A DNA stretch of 18,372 bases from CAZMCC01 sp964564695 (GTDB lineage Bacteria; Planctomycetota; Phycisphaerae; Phycisphaerales; UBA1924): NCBI GenBank assembly GCA_964564695.1, contig CAZMCC010000080.1, positions 1 to 18,372 on the forward strand, given 5' to 3'. Under the pieces are notes generated by a model that did no database searches, was not told the origin of the DNA, and saw only the letters and a list, made by a program, of their open reading frames with translations. Positions 1 to 6,346 of the stretch are shown one piece after another. The translations under genes were made by a program, and so were the position numbers. The first letter of the stretch is position 1, and every line of letters begins with the position of its first letter.

Positions 1-26
1 CGCTGCGCCCTCGCGCCAGAAATGTG

Positions 27-686
27 TCAGACATATTTGCAGTAGTCAGTAGTGACCGGAGCACCTGTGGAACCGATGTCGTTGTTTGCGTAGACGCGCG
101 TTTGAATCTGGCCGTTCGGCGCGAGGATATCACCGAAGATCCCCCGGTTTGACGTGATATCACCGATGTTGCCTGAGGCCACCAATGACGCCCGGATGTC
201 GCCGCCCGCCGAAATTAGGTCGATTGTTCGCGCGGAAACGGAACCAAGGGCGCCGCTCTCCGTTCCCACCACTCCTCCGGTGCCATTCGTTCGTAGCAGC
301 GTGAGGATCTGCACGTCAACGAAGCCATCAGCAAAGCCGTCGTTTGAAGTCTGCGAGAATTCTTCTATTCCCACCAGGCGAGTCGTCGAACCGGTTGCTG
401 TTTGGACACGGACGGCGAGGACATTTCCGGTCCCGTTGCACTCGACACGGACGTAGCGGATCACGTCCTGTGCGGGGTCCTGTGGAATCTCGTGATTTGG
501 AAATGACTCGACTCGAAGCGAAAGGCTTGAGGAGGGAGTTGCCGTAATGGTAACGTTGTACTTTCCATCGACGAATTGAACGGAACTGGTAAAGGTGCCG
601 CCTCCAGTCGCGAATTGGACTCGAACGTCTGCGCGTGCGCACGCAGCGACGGCGCTCAGAAGCATGATGGTGAGCAGGTATTTCAT
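27..686 (-). CDS. Exported repeat-containing protein, possibly truncated
   Basis: A 219-residue protein of unknown function. The N-terminus is an export signal (hydrophobic residues 4-15). VAAC at 13-16 could be a lipobox, or a type I peptidase could cut after ARA at 17-19. The C-terminal third carries short repeats with a glycine, a polar residue and an isoleucine (GGDI, SGNI, FGDI, NGQI, NNDI) about every nine residues, the look of a beta-solenoid. The start overlaps the stop of the upstream SUMF1-like gene by four bases (ATGA), so translation is probably coupled, and no separate ribosome site is seen. The repeats stop abruptly, followed by a cysteine-containing tail. From memory, planctomycete proteins of this style are longer, so this copy may be cut short by a stop or frameshift; only 26 bases lie beyond it here. 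Function is not recognised. Confidence 0.7.
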   Translation of the reverse strand: MKYLLTIMLLSAVAACARADVRVQFATGGGTFTSSVQFVDGKYNVTITATPSSSLSLRVESFPNHEIPQDPAQDVIRYVRVECNGTGNVLAVRVQTATGSTTRLVGIEEFSQTSNDGFADGFVDVQILTLLRTNGTGGVVGTESGALGSVSARTIDLISAGGDIRASLVASGNIGDITSNRGIFGDILAPNGQIQTRVYANNDIGSTGAPVTTDYCKYV

Positions 687-1711
687 CGACGTCTCCGGGA
701 GAGGTGCGGTATGAACAGCACAATGAAAATACTGATGTTTGATGCGGATGGAACAGAGGTTGCGATCCGAAGTCCGGCGATCGGCGCGGGGGGCCCGATG
801 TATCCCGGCAAGTCAATGAGATCCAGGGTGTAATAGCCGGACTCACCGGTTCGGCTTCCAAAGAAGAGTCGCGATCGCGAAGGGTCGTTCGGAAATGCCA
901 GCCCGTCGGTCCAGTTCGAGACGCCCCCCGACCCGTCAAGCAGGCCCCATGGCGATTGCACCCACGGGTACTGCTCGATAGGGAACCCCGGGAGTCCAAC
1001 GATCCCTCCCGATGTTTCACCACCGTCCAGCGGCAGCCCGGAGATCAGAATCTCATTGCTGGCATCTGGGTACGACCAGTAGCCCTCGGTACCTTCCCCA
1101 TAGCGATCCGGGTCGTAGAACATCGCCTTGACGTACTCGTCGACGTTGGGGATCCAGAACCGCGCTCCTGCGGAGCGTGAGACTTGGTCGTTGAGCGAGC
1201 CATCGGGGTTCTGTGTGAACGTGGACGTGTCATACGCGCCCGACTCGAACGCCTCGGCGGTCATCGCCTTGTCGTTGTGCAACCAGTTGCAGTAGCGGGC
1301 TGCGAACCGCCACCCCATGTCCGTGGGCCACTGCTCCGTGCCCGACACGAGTGAGTACGTCCCCCCAGGCGCCGAGGGTGGCTGTCCGGGTGGCGGGGTG
1401 TAATCGATCCAGTCGCCGGTCAGTCCGAAATCGCGCGGGTCGTGACCCTGCCCCGCCCAGTATGGTCCGTACGCCTGGACAAACTCGAGCCATTTCGACG
1501 TCGTCAGCTCAGTCCGCCCGATGCGGTACTCGTAGGCGACCGAACCCGAAGGCATGAACTCGAACGCTGGCGCCTCCTGCAGATTGGCGTCCCTGTTTCC
1601 CGGCGCGCGAATCGTGATCAGGTCGATCCCGTATTCGTAAGTCAGGTTCTGGGCGCCTACGGGTGCGACGAGACCGCCAAACACCGCCGCCCCGATGAGA
1701 ACGTGTCGCAT
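683..1711 (-). CDS. SUMF1/FGE-like exported protein with PEP-CTERM-type anchor
   Basis: 342 residues. A signal peptide (1-20, ending VGAQ) is followed by a domain of the formylglycine-generating-enzyme-like (SUMF1) fold: the IGRTELTTSKW opening near 64, WRFAARYCNWL in the middle, the RFWIPNVDEYVKAM segment that corresponds to the family's LPTEAEWEYAA, the GGVSNWTDG segment that corresponds to GNVWEW, and a closing GLRIAT. The paired catalytic cysteines of true FGE are not seen near FFGSRTGE, so a binding or structural role is more likely than sulfatase activation. The end (319-342) has VPSAS, a hydrophobic stretch and RRRR, which matches the plan of PEP-CTERM sorting signals used by exosortase systems. 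It is the first gene of a two-gene minus-strand unit; the next gene starts inside its stop codon. The domain family is fairly sure; the role is unknown. Confidence 0.85.
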   Translation of the reverse strand: MRHVLIGAAVFGGLVAPVGAQNLTYEYGIDLITIRAPGNRDANLQEAPAFEFMPSGSVAYEYRIGRTELTTSKWLEFVQAYGPYWAGQGHDPRDFGLTGDWIDYTPPPGQPPSAPGGTYSLVSGTEQWPTDMGWRFAARYCNWLHNDKAMTAEAFESGAYDTSTFTQNPDGSLNDQVSRSAGARFWIPNVDEYVKAMFYDPDRYGEGTEGYWSYPDASNEILISGLPLDGGETSGGIVGLPGFPIEQYPWVQSPWGLLDGSGGVSNWTDGLAFPNDPSRSRLFFGSRTGESGYYTLDLIDLPGYIGPPAPIAGLRIATSVPSASNISIFIVLFIPHLSRRRR

Positions 1712-1718
1712 GGGTCCG

Positions 1719-1746
1719 AGTGTACCGGTGCGTCGTTACTCGTCAA
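1719..1746 (-). promoter_or_regulatory. Sigma-70-like promoter, near-leaderless, for the 1711 gene
   Basis: On the minus strand a -35 box TTGACG (1741-1746) and a -10 box TACACT (1719-1724) are separated by 16 bases. Only seven bases lie between the -10 box and the ATG at 1709-1711, so transcription would begin at or within a base or two of the start codon, giving a leaderless or near-leaderless message. No Shine-Dalgarno sequence is present, which fits. Confidence 0.55.
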
Positions 1747-1921
1747 CGCTCAACGTGCGAGTTGCGTGAATCTGCGCGCAAACGCGTACATTCGCGCCCG
1801 CGGGTGGAGGGTCGGAGTGCTCGAGATCCACAAATCCGTGTGACCATCGCGAGCCAGACGGCGTCGGGATCGATCAACCCGCGACCCGCGGGCACCCGGC
1901 AATCGGTGGCTACGCTCGTGC

Positions 1922-2203
1922 GTGAACGCATCGGAACCATCACCTGCCGACGGGCACACCTTCGAACACGCCGTCGCGGAACTTGAGGCGATCATTGCGC
2001 GGATCGAATCGGGCGAGGTCGGCCTCGAAACGTCGATCCAGGAGTACGAGCGGGGCGTTGCGCTGGTCAAGAAGTGCCGTGAGATGCTCGAACGGGTGGA
2101 GCAGAAGGTCGTCGACCTGACGGCCCGGATGCAGGTGGGGGGAGCGGGGGCCGGCACCACAGGGTCTGGCCCCGGAACCGGAGCGAAGGCGAAGGGGAGC
2201 TGA
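1922..2203 (+). CDS. xseB: Exodeoxyribonuclease VII small subunit
   Basis: 93 residues, GTG start. XseB binds the large subunit XseA in the cytoplasm to form exonuclease VII, which degrades single-stranded DNA to oligonucleotides. The family signature is clear: FEHAVAELEAIIARIESGEVG, split here as FEHAVAELEAIIA (14-26) and RIESGEVGLE (27-36), then an EYERGVALVKKCREML helix and a VEQKV segment. The helical hairpin is complete by about residue 70; a glycine/alanine-rich tail of some 20 residues makes it slightly longer than the roughly 80-residue E. coli protein. No clear Shine-Dalgarno sequence precedes the GTG. xseA, often adjacent, is not in this window: upstream is a divergent exported-protein unit and downstream, 13 bases away, is the prepilin peptidase gene. 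Confidence 0.93.
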   Translation: MNASEPSPADGHTFEHAVAELEAIIARIESGEVGLETSIQEYERGVALVKKCREMLERVEQKVVDLTARMQVGGAGAGTTGSGPGTGAKAKGS

Positions 2204-2216
2204 TTCGAAGCCGCCG

Positions 2217-3740
2217 ATGTCGCCTGAACTCACGTTCATCATGAGCAAGCTGATTCCCGCGGCGTTTATCTTCGCCTTCGGGGCCTGCATGGGGTCGCTC
2301 ATCAATGTGCTGGTGTACCGGCTGCCGCTGGGGATCAGCGTGGTGCGGCCGCCGAGCGCGTGCCCCTCGTGCGGGACAACCCTGACGTGGCGCGAGAACA
2401 TCCCGATTTTCGGGTGGATCTTCTTGCGCGGGAAGTGCCGGTTCTGCAAGTCGTCGATCTCGCCGGAGTATCCGCTGGTCGAGGCGTTCACGGCCGTGCT
2501 GCTGACGGGGTTCTTCGTGCTGTATTGGCAGACGGACGCGAACGCCCGGTGGCTGGGCGTGAACTGGGGCGCGATCCAGCCGGACTGGATGACGCCGCAC
2601 GCGCCGGGTCTGATCTGGCCGACGTTCGCGATGCTGCTGCTGTTGCTGGTGGCGCTGGTGGCGATGACGCTGGTGGACGCCAAGACGTTCACGATTCCGC
2701 TGCAGCTGCCGTGGTTCACGGCCGTGCTGGGCGTGGTGACGCACACGGCCCACGCGGCGTGGGTGCAGTGGAAGGTGGGGGCCTTGTACCGGCACGCTCC
2801 GGGGTGGGATTGGGTCATCCCGACGCCGGCGGTGGGGGTGGGCGGACCGGGGTGGTGGTGGGTGGGGGCCTGCCTGGGCGCGATGGCGGGGCTGGGGATT
2901 TCGCTGTTGCTGGTGAAGACCGGGCTCATCCGCCGGAGCTACGCGGATTACGACGAGTGGGAAGCTGGGGAGATCGCCGCGAAGGGGATCAACATGGACA
3001 GCCCGGAGGCGCCCACCGATTGGCGGTTGGGGCTCCGCCGGACGGTGCTGGGCGTGGGCGTGGCGGTTCTGGCCGCGACGGCGGGGTATTTCATCGCCCG
3101 GGCGATGGGGCGGCCGGTGTGGAGCGGGGTGCTGGCCGGGCTGGTGATCGGGCCGGTGATTGCGGGGTTCATGGCCCGCAAGGCGATCCCGATGCGGGTG
3201 CCGGAGGGCGAGCCGGCGACGATCGCCCCGGACCTGTGGATCGCGTATCCGCACGCCCGGCGGGAGTCGCTGAAGGAATTCGTGTTCCTGTCGCCGCCGG
3301 TGTGCCTGGGGGCGCTGTGCGGGTGGCTCGCGATGCGGGGGCTGGGGAGCGAGGCGATGCCGCTGTGGCTGGCGGCCATGACCGGGGCCCTCATGGGGTA
3401 CCTGATCGGCGGGCTGGTGGTGTGGGCGGTCCGGATCGGGGGGACGCTGGCGTTCGACAAGGACGCGATGGGGCTGGGGGACGTGCACATGGTGGCGGGG
3501 ATCGGGGCGTGCCTGGGGTGGATCGACGCGACGCTGGCGTTCTTCGGGGCGGCGTTTGTCGGGCTGTTTTGGTGGCTGGCCCAGCGGGCGTGGACGGCTC
3601 GTGGGGGTCGGGCGATGCCGTACGGGCCGTTCATCGCGGTGGCGGCGGTGCTGGTGATCCTGTGCCACCCGCTGATCGAGATGGGACTGAACAGACTTTT
3701 GCCGCCCGGGCCGGGGCAGATGCCGATACATCTGCCCTGA
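2217..3740 (+). CDS. Prepilin peptidase (type IV, bifunctional type), enlarged
   Basis: 507 residues, multi-pass inner-membrane aspartyl protease that removes the leader of type IV pilin and type II secretion pseudopilin precursors and, in the bifunctional form, N-methylates the new end. The N-terminal domain begins at FGACMGSLINVLVYRLP (21-37) and has two CxxC pairs, C49/C52 and C74/C77, the zinc-binding motif of the methylating type. Catalytic aspartates are D154 (LVDAKTFTIP) and D422 (MGLGDVHM); the family usually has GDxK, here histidine replaces lysine. The two aspartates are 268 residues apart against roughly 60 in ordinary enzymes, so about 200 residues are inserted, including extra hydrophobic segments near 278-294, 303-320 and 360-376. 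An alternative start is M9 (2241). Codons on this strand are unusually rich in G at third position compared with neighbouring genes. It may be cotranscribed with xseB, 13 bases upstream. Confidence 0.92.
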   Translation: MSPELTFIMSKLIPAAFIFAFGACMGSLINVLVYRLPLGISVVRPPSACPSCGTTLTWRENIPIFGWIFLRGKCRFCKSSISPEYPLVEAFTAVLLTGFFVLYWQTDANARWLGVNWGAIQPDWMTPHAPGLIWPTFAMLLLLLVALVAMTLVDAKTFTIPLQLPWFTAVLGVVTHTAHAAWVQWKVGALYRHAPGWDWVIPTPAVGVGGPGWWWVGACLGAMAGLGISLLLVKTGLIRRSYADYDEWEAGEIAAKGINMDSPEAPTDWRLGLRRTVLGVGVAVLAATAGYFIARAMGRPVWSGVLAGLVIGPVIAGFMARKAIPMRVPEGEPATIAPDLWIAYPHARRESLKEFVFLSPPVCLGALCGWLAMRGLGSEAMPLWLAAMTGALMGYLIGGLVVWAVRIGGTLAFDKDAMGLGDVHMVAGIGACLGWIDATLAFFGAAFVGLFWWLAQRAWTARGGRAMPYGPFIAVAAVLVILCHPLIEMGLNRLLPPGPGQMPIHLP

Positions 3741-3756
3741 GGTTTGCCCTGAGGTT
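3733..3756 (+). repeat. Perfect 12-bp tandem duplication over the stop codon
   Basis: TGCCCTGAGGTT occurs twice back to back (3733-3744 and 3745-3756). The first copy contains the TGA stop of the prepilin peptidase gene. It is probably a local replication slip. Confidence 0.8.
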
Positions 3757-3780
3757 TTCCGTGGCGGACACGGTCCGGCG

Positions 3781-3808
3781 TTGACACGCGAGCGGCGGGG
3801 ACTAGCGT
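3781..3808 (+). promoter_or_regulatory. Candidate sigma-70 promoter for the OmpA-type lipoprotein
   Basis: A perfect -35 hexamer TTGACA (3781-3786) is followed after 16 bases by TAGCGT (3803-3808), a weak -10 match. Transcription would start near 3815, leaving a leader of about 50 bases before the ATG at 3868. Confidence 0.45.
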
Positions 3809-3867
3809 TGGCCACGGGAAGGGCACAACGGGGCACGGCGAACGCCGGAGCCCCTCGGAGACAGGCA

Positions 3868-4500
3868 ATGCGCAAGGCGATGGCGGCGTGCGTGGTGGGG
3901 CTGATGGCATCGGTGTTCGGGCTCGGCGGGTGCAACAACCCGCTCAAGGACGAGAACGCCGCACTGAAGCAGGAGAACGCGGAGCTGCGCGATCAGCTTC
4001 AGGCGAAGGACGCCGCGCTGGGCGACCTCGAGGGCCGGCTGACGGCGAGCGACAGCGAGTCGAAGCGGCTGGCGAGCGAGGCGACGAACAAGCCGGCGGC
4101 CGGCGGCGACACGGGCTTCGAGGACCTTGGCAACGTCACGCGCGGTCGGAACCAGATTTCCGTCGGCATCGCGGGCGATGTGCTCTTCGACTCGGGCTCC
4201 GCGACGCTCAAGAGCGGCGCGAAGAAGAATCTCGACAGCATCGCGTCGGTGATCAAGTCCCGGTACGGATCGAACACGATCCGCGTCGAGGGACACACCG
4301 ACAGCGATCCGCTCAAGAAGACCAAGGACAAGTGGAAGAGCAACGAGCGGCTCAGCTCGGAGCGGGCGCTGGCGGTGGAGGAGTACCTCTCCTCGCGCGG
4401 CGTCGCGAGCAAGCAGATGTACGTGGCGGGCTTCGGGGCCGACGAGCCCAAGGGCTCGAAGAAGGACAGCCGCCGGGTCGAGATCGTGATCCTGCAGTAA
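3868..4500 (+). CDS. OmpA/Pal-type peptidoglycan-binding lipoprotein
   Basis: 210 residues. The ATG at 3868 is chosen because GGAG (3857-3860) sits seven bases upstream and because it gives a proper lipoprotein signal: MRKAMAACVVGLMAS then LGGC with the lipidated cysteine C22. Residues 24-72 are rich in E, K, L and A in a heptad-like pattern (DENAALKQENAELRDQL), predicting a coiled coil. An OmpA-like domain follows at about 97-209: IAGDVLFDSGSATLK, VEGHTDSDP (140-148), NERLSSERALAVEEYL and a terminal SRRVEIVIL. This domain binds the diaminopimelate of peptidoglycan. The protein is expected to be anchored in a membrane and to hold it to the cell wall. Coiled coil plus OmpA domain resembles Pal or MotB C-terminal regions, but no Tol or flagellar genes are nearby, so a specific name is not justified. 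Confidence 0.9.
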   Translation: MRKAMAACVVGLMASVFGLGGCNNPLKDENAALKQENAELRDQLQAKDAALGDLEGRLTASDSESKRLASEATNKPAAGGDTGFEDLGNVTRGRNQISVGIAGDVLFDSGSATLKSGAKKNLDSIASVIKSRYGSNTIRVEGHTDSDPLKKTKDKWKSNERLSSERALAVEEYLSSRGVASKQMYVAGFGADEPKGSKKDSRRVEIVILQ

Positions 4501-4517
4501 GGACTGAGGGTGTTATC

Positions 4518-4547
4518 GGGTGCCCCGGCGGAGCCTTGTCCGCCGGG
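4518..4547 (+). repeat. GCYYTG-loop hairpin repeat, copy A1
   Basis: 30 bases: head GGGTGC, stem CCCGGCGGA, loop GCCTTG (4533-4538), stem TCCGCCGGG. The nine base pairs are perfect. It begins 17 bases after the OmpA-type gene stop and is the first half of an inverted pair with A2. There is no T-tract after it, so it is not a classical terminator. Confidence 0.85.
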
Positions 4548-4565
4548 TGTTTACACGAACCGGAT

Positions 4566-4595
4566 CCGGGCGGACAGAGCTCCGCCCGGGCACCC
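4566..4595 (-). repeat. GCYYTG-loop hairpin repeat, copy A2
   Basis: Read on the minus strand: head GGGTGC, stem CCGGGCGGA, loop GCTCTG, stem TCCGCCCGG. Same 30-base plan as A1, facing it tail to tail with an 18-base spacer. Relative to A1, the third stem base changes C to G and its partner changes G to C, so pairing is kept. Confidence 0.85.
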
Positions 4596-4611
4596 GGGGG
4601 CACCCATCGGA

Positions 4612-4641
4612 ATGACACTGTGAGAGCGGGCGGGCTATACT
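4612..4641 (+). promoter_or_regulatory. Promoter of tRNA-Val
   Basis: A -35 box ATGACA (4612-4617) and a -10 box TATACT (4636-4641) are 18 bases apart. Predicted transcription start near 4648, about five bases before the mature tRNA 5' end. It starts 16 bases after hairpin repeat A2. Confidence 0.6.
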
Positions 4642-4652
4642 CGACGCTCAGC

Positions 4653-4726
4653 GGGCGATTGGCGCAGTTGGCTAGCGCGCATGCATGACACGCATGAGGT
4701 CACTGGTTCGAATCCAGTATCGCTCA
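4653..4726 (+). tRNA. tRNA-Val (anticodon GAC)
   Basis: A full cloverleaf folds by eye. The acceptor stem GGGCGAT pairs with ATCGCTC (one G-U), the D stem GCGC pairs with GCGC, the anticodon stem CATGC pairs with GCATG around loop ATGACAC, and the T stem ACTGG pairs with CCAGT around TTCGAAT. The anticodon is GAC at 4687-4689, reading GUC and GUU valine codons. The discriminator base is A4726. CCA is not encoded and would be added after transcription. Confidence 0.95.
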
Positions 4727-4730
4727 TTTC

Positions 4731-4755
4731 TGCCGCGGCTCGAAAGGGCGCGGCA
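4731..4755 (+). terminator. Hairpin after tRNA-Val, possible terminator
   Basis: TGCCGCG (4731-4737) pairs perfectly with CGCGGCA (4749-4755) around an 11-base loop, starting four bases after the tRNA. It is followed by TTCC only, so as an intrinsic terminator it would be weak; it could instead mark a processing site. Confidence 0.4.
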
Positions 4756-4792
4756 TTCCAGACCAAATCAGAGTGAATGATCGGGGGCGGAA

Positions 4793-5344
4793 ATGTTCGT
4801 CACGAGCATCGCCGGTGCACGCCGTGCGCGGTTTGCGTGCGCCGTTGGGTTCGCGTGCATACTCGCGTTCTATCTCGTCACCTCGGGACGTGTCCTGATC
4901 GCGACCATCGGGCCGCACGGCTGGCACGTGGGGTTCGAAGATGGATGCGTGGCGATCGGGCGTTCTCAGCCGGGATCGATGCCGTACGCCCGCGATGTCA
5001 TCGGAACGAAGCAGAGCGGGATTGCGGTGCACTTGAGCTCTTCATACCCGGGGGGCTTTGCCGCGGCCTGGCGGCCCTTTCATGCGAAGGGCTTTTACGG
5101 CGATCGCCTTTTGACGCCCGTGTGGCCGCTGCTGCTGGGCCTTCTCGGCGGAGCGGCCTATTGCCACGGCGTGATCGTGGGCGGAAGACGGGCATCGTTC
5201 GGAGCGTGCGCCAAGTGCGGGTATGACCTGGCCGCGCTCCGCAAACGCACCCCGGAAATGTCGGTGACGTGCCCCGAGTGCGGACACGCAACGGCCCCGA
5301 TTGCTCCGGCGCCGGGCGTTGTTACGAGCTCTGCTGCTTCCTGA
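4793..5344 (+). CDS. Membrane protein with C-terminal zinc ribbon
   Basis: 183 residues, function not recognised. Hydrophobic helices lie at about 13-30 and 109-128, with a soluble part between them. The C-terminus carries CAKCGYDL (C139, C142) and CPECG (C160, C163), a four-cysteine zinc ribbon of a style that recurs in many planctomycete membrane proteins. The ATG at 4793 follows a G-rich stretch (about 4783-4790) that can act as a ribosome site. The last 23 bases overlap the 3' end of the anti-sigma gene on the opposite strand. It lies 66 bases after tRNA-Val and could be read through from the tRNA promoter, but nothing ties it functionally to its neighbours. Confidence 0.75.
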   Translation: MFVTSIAGARRARFACAVGFACILAFYLVTSGRVLIATIGPHGWHVGFEDGCVAIGRSQPGSMPYARDVIGTKQSGIAVHLSSSYPGGFAAAWRPFHAKGFYGDRLLTPVWPLLLGLLGGAAYCHGVIVGGRRASFGACAKCGYDLAALRKRTPEMSVTCPECGHATAPIAPAPGVVTSSAAS

Positions 5345-5591
5345 GCGCCGCCCGCACGGCCTCAAGCACCCCTTCGGGCGCTTTGGCCGGTTCGCCAGGC
5401 TGGTCGCAGCCGCAGGCGGCACGGCCGAGGGCGATCGTCTTGCGGTACCCGTCCACGAACGCCAGGCACGAGGGGCAGGCGTTGAGGTGGCGCTCGAACT
5501 CCTGGCGCTGGGCCGCCGGGAGCGTGGCGTCGACGTATTCGCCCAGGAAGTCGATGAGCTGCTGGCACGTCAGCGGAGAGTGCGTCGTCAT
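5322..5591 (-). CDS. Soluble zinc-binding anti-sigma factor (ZAS/zf-HC2)
   Basis: 89 residues. Cysteines and histidine follow the zinc anti-sigma pattern: C9, then H35, C39 and C42 in ERHLNACPSC (HxxxCxxC). Such domains wrap around an ECF sigma factor and hold it inactive; in the RsrA type, thiol oxidation releases zinc and the sigma factor. There is no membrane helix, so it should act in the cytoplasm. Two more cysteines, C60 and C62 (ACGC), might add redox sensitivity; this is inference. The ATG overlaps the stop of the sigma gene just upstream by four bases (ATGA), so the two should be made together in fixed ratio. Its 3' end overlaps the convergent zinc-ribbon gene by 23 bases. Confidence 0.85.
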   Translation of the reverse strand: MTTHSPLTCQQLIDFLGEYVDATLPAAQRQEFERHLNACPSCLAFVDGYRKTIALGRAACGCDQPGEPAKAPEGVLEAVRAALRKQQSS

Positions 5592-6292
5592 GGGCGGTTC
5601 TCCGTGAAGTGGGGTTCGAGCAGGCCCTTGAGGGCCATGCGGGCGCGGTGGAGGCGGGTCTTGACCATGGAGACCGTGATCCCGAGCATGTCGGCCGTGG
5701 TCTGGGTGTCGAGGCCTTCGATGTCGCGGAGGAGGATGACTTCGCGGAGGGGCTCGGGGAGGTCGTCGATGCGGGCGCGGACGAGGGCGTGGAGCTCACG
5801 CTCTTCGATGCCGGCGGCGGGCTCGGGTTTCCAGACGGGGGAGCGCCGGGTCTGGTGGCCGTCGCTGGTGAACGTGGGCATCAGGTCGTCGACGAGGAGT
5901 TCGGGGCGGCGACGCCGGGTGCGGAGCCTCATCAGGCACGCGTTGACGGTGATCCGGTGCAGCCAGGTGGAGAGGGCCGAGCCGCCCTCGAACTTGGCAA
6001 GGGCCTTGAACGCGCTGAGGTAGGCCTCCTGCACGGCGTCCATGGCGTCTTCGGGCCGGCCGAGCATGCGGAGAGCGACGGCGTAGAGGCGGTCCTGGGT
6101 GAGCTTGACGAGGTCGTCGAACGCCGCGGGGTCGTTGGCGCGCAGGCGGGCGAGGAGGGCGGCCTGGTCGGGGACGTCGGGGGCGTGAGGGGCGCTGGGT
6201 GTGGGGGCGGGGGTGGTCATGCTGCGCGGGAAGGGTAGTTGGCGATAACGGGATGGGGACGAAGGCGCCGCGCGGGTAGGGCCTTGGTTCAT
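5588..6292 (-). CDS. ECF RNA polymerase sigma factor
   Basis: 234 residues. Region 2 spans about 42-124: DQAALLARLRANDPAAFDDL, then LYAVALRMLGRPEDAMDAVQ with the EDAMDAVQEAYLSAF core-binding helix, and STWLHRITVNACLMRLR. Region 4 spans about 175-226: LPEPLREVILLRDIEGLDTQ and a helix-turn-helix TADMLGITVSMVKTRLHRAR that reads the -35 element. It directs polymerase to a small set of promoters and is presumably held by the anti-sigma factor encoded immediately downstream. The first 24 residues are low in conservation and the true start may be M25 (6220); neither start has a good Shine-Dalgarno sequence. The upstream region, shared with the divergent GH15 gene, holds two strong hairpins. Confidence 0.92.
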   Translation of the reverse strand: MNQGPTRAAPSSPSRYRQLPFPRSMTTPAPTPSAPHAPDVPDQAALLARLRANDPAAFDDLVKLTQDRLYAVALRMLGRPEDAMDAVQEAYLSAFKALAKFEGGSALSTWLHRITVNACLMRLRTRRRRPELLVDDLMPTFTSDGHQTRRSPVWKPEPAAGIEERELHALVRARIDDLPEPLREVILLRDIEGLDTQTTADMLGITVSMVKTRLHRARMALKGLLEPHFTENRP

Positions 6293-6318
6293 CCGGCGCG
6301 GAACGCCGCCCCCTCGCT

Positions 6319-6339
6319 GAAGCGGCTGAACGCCGCTTC
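6319..6339. repeat. Short hairpin in the sigma/GH15 divergent region
   Basis: GAAGCGGC pairs perfectly with GCCGCTTC around TGAAC. It lies 27 bases upstream of the annotated sigma-factor start and could fold in that gene's leader. It lacks the GCYYTG loop of the other hairpins in this window. Confidence 0.65.
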
Positions 6340-6346
6340 AACATTT

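Noticed and set aside
1796..1891. Inverted ten-base repeat GCCCGCGGGT and ACCCGCGGGC upstream of xseB
   Set aside because: Each half is itself a simple GC palindrome; such words are common at this base composition and no further structure supports a site.
3781..3867. TTG start at 3781 for the OmpA-type lipoprotein
   Set aside because: It would bury the lipoprotein signal behind 29 arginine/alanine-rich residues; these bases fit better as a -35 box and leader, and the ATG at 3868 has a good ribosome site.
2067..3947. Open frame of 626 codons on the minus strand
   Set aside because: It is antisense to the prepilin peptidase and is mostly Arg, Pro, His and Gln, with no domain.
4518..4595. Hairpin pairs as ordinary rho-independent terminators
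   Set aside because: None of the copies has a following T-tract, and their shared head and loop go beyond what a terminator needs. A termination role is still possible but not shown.
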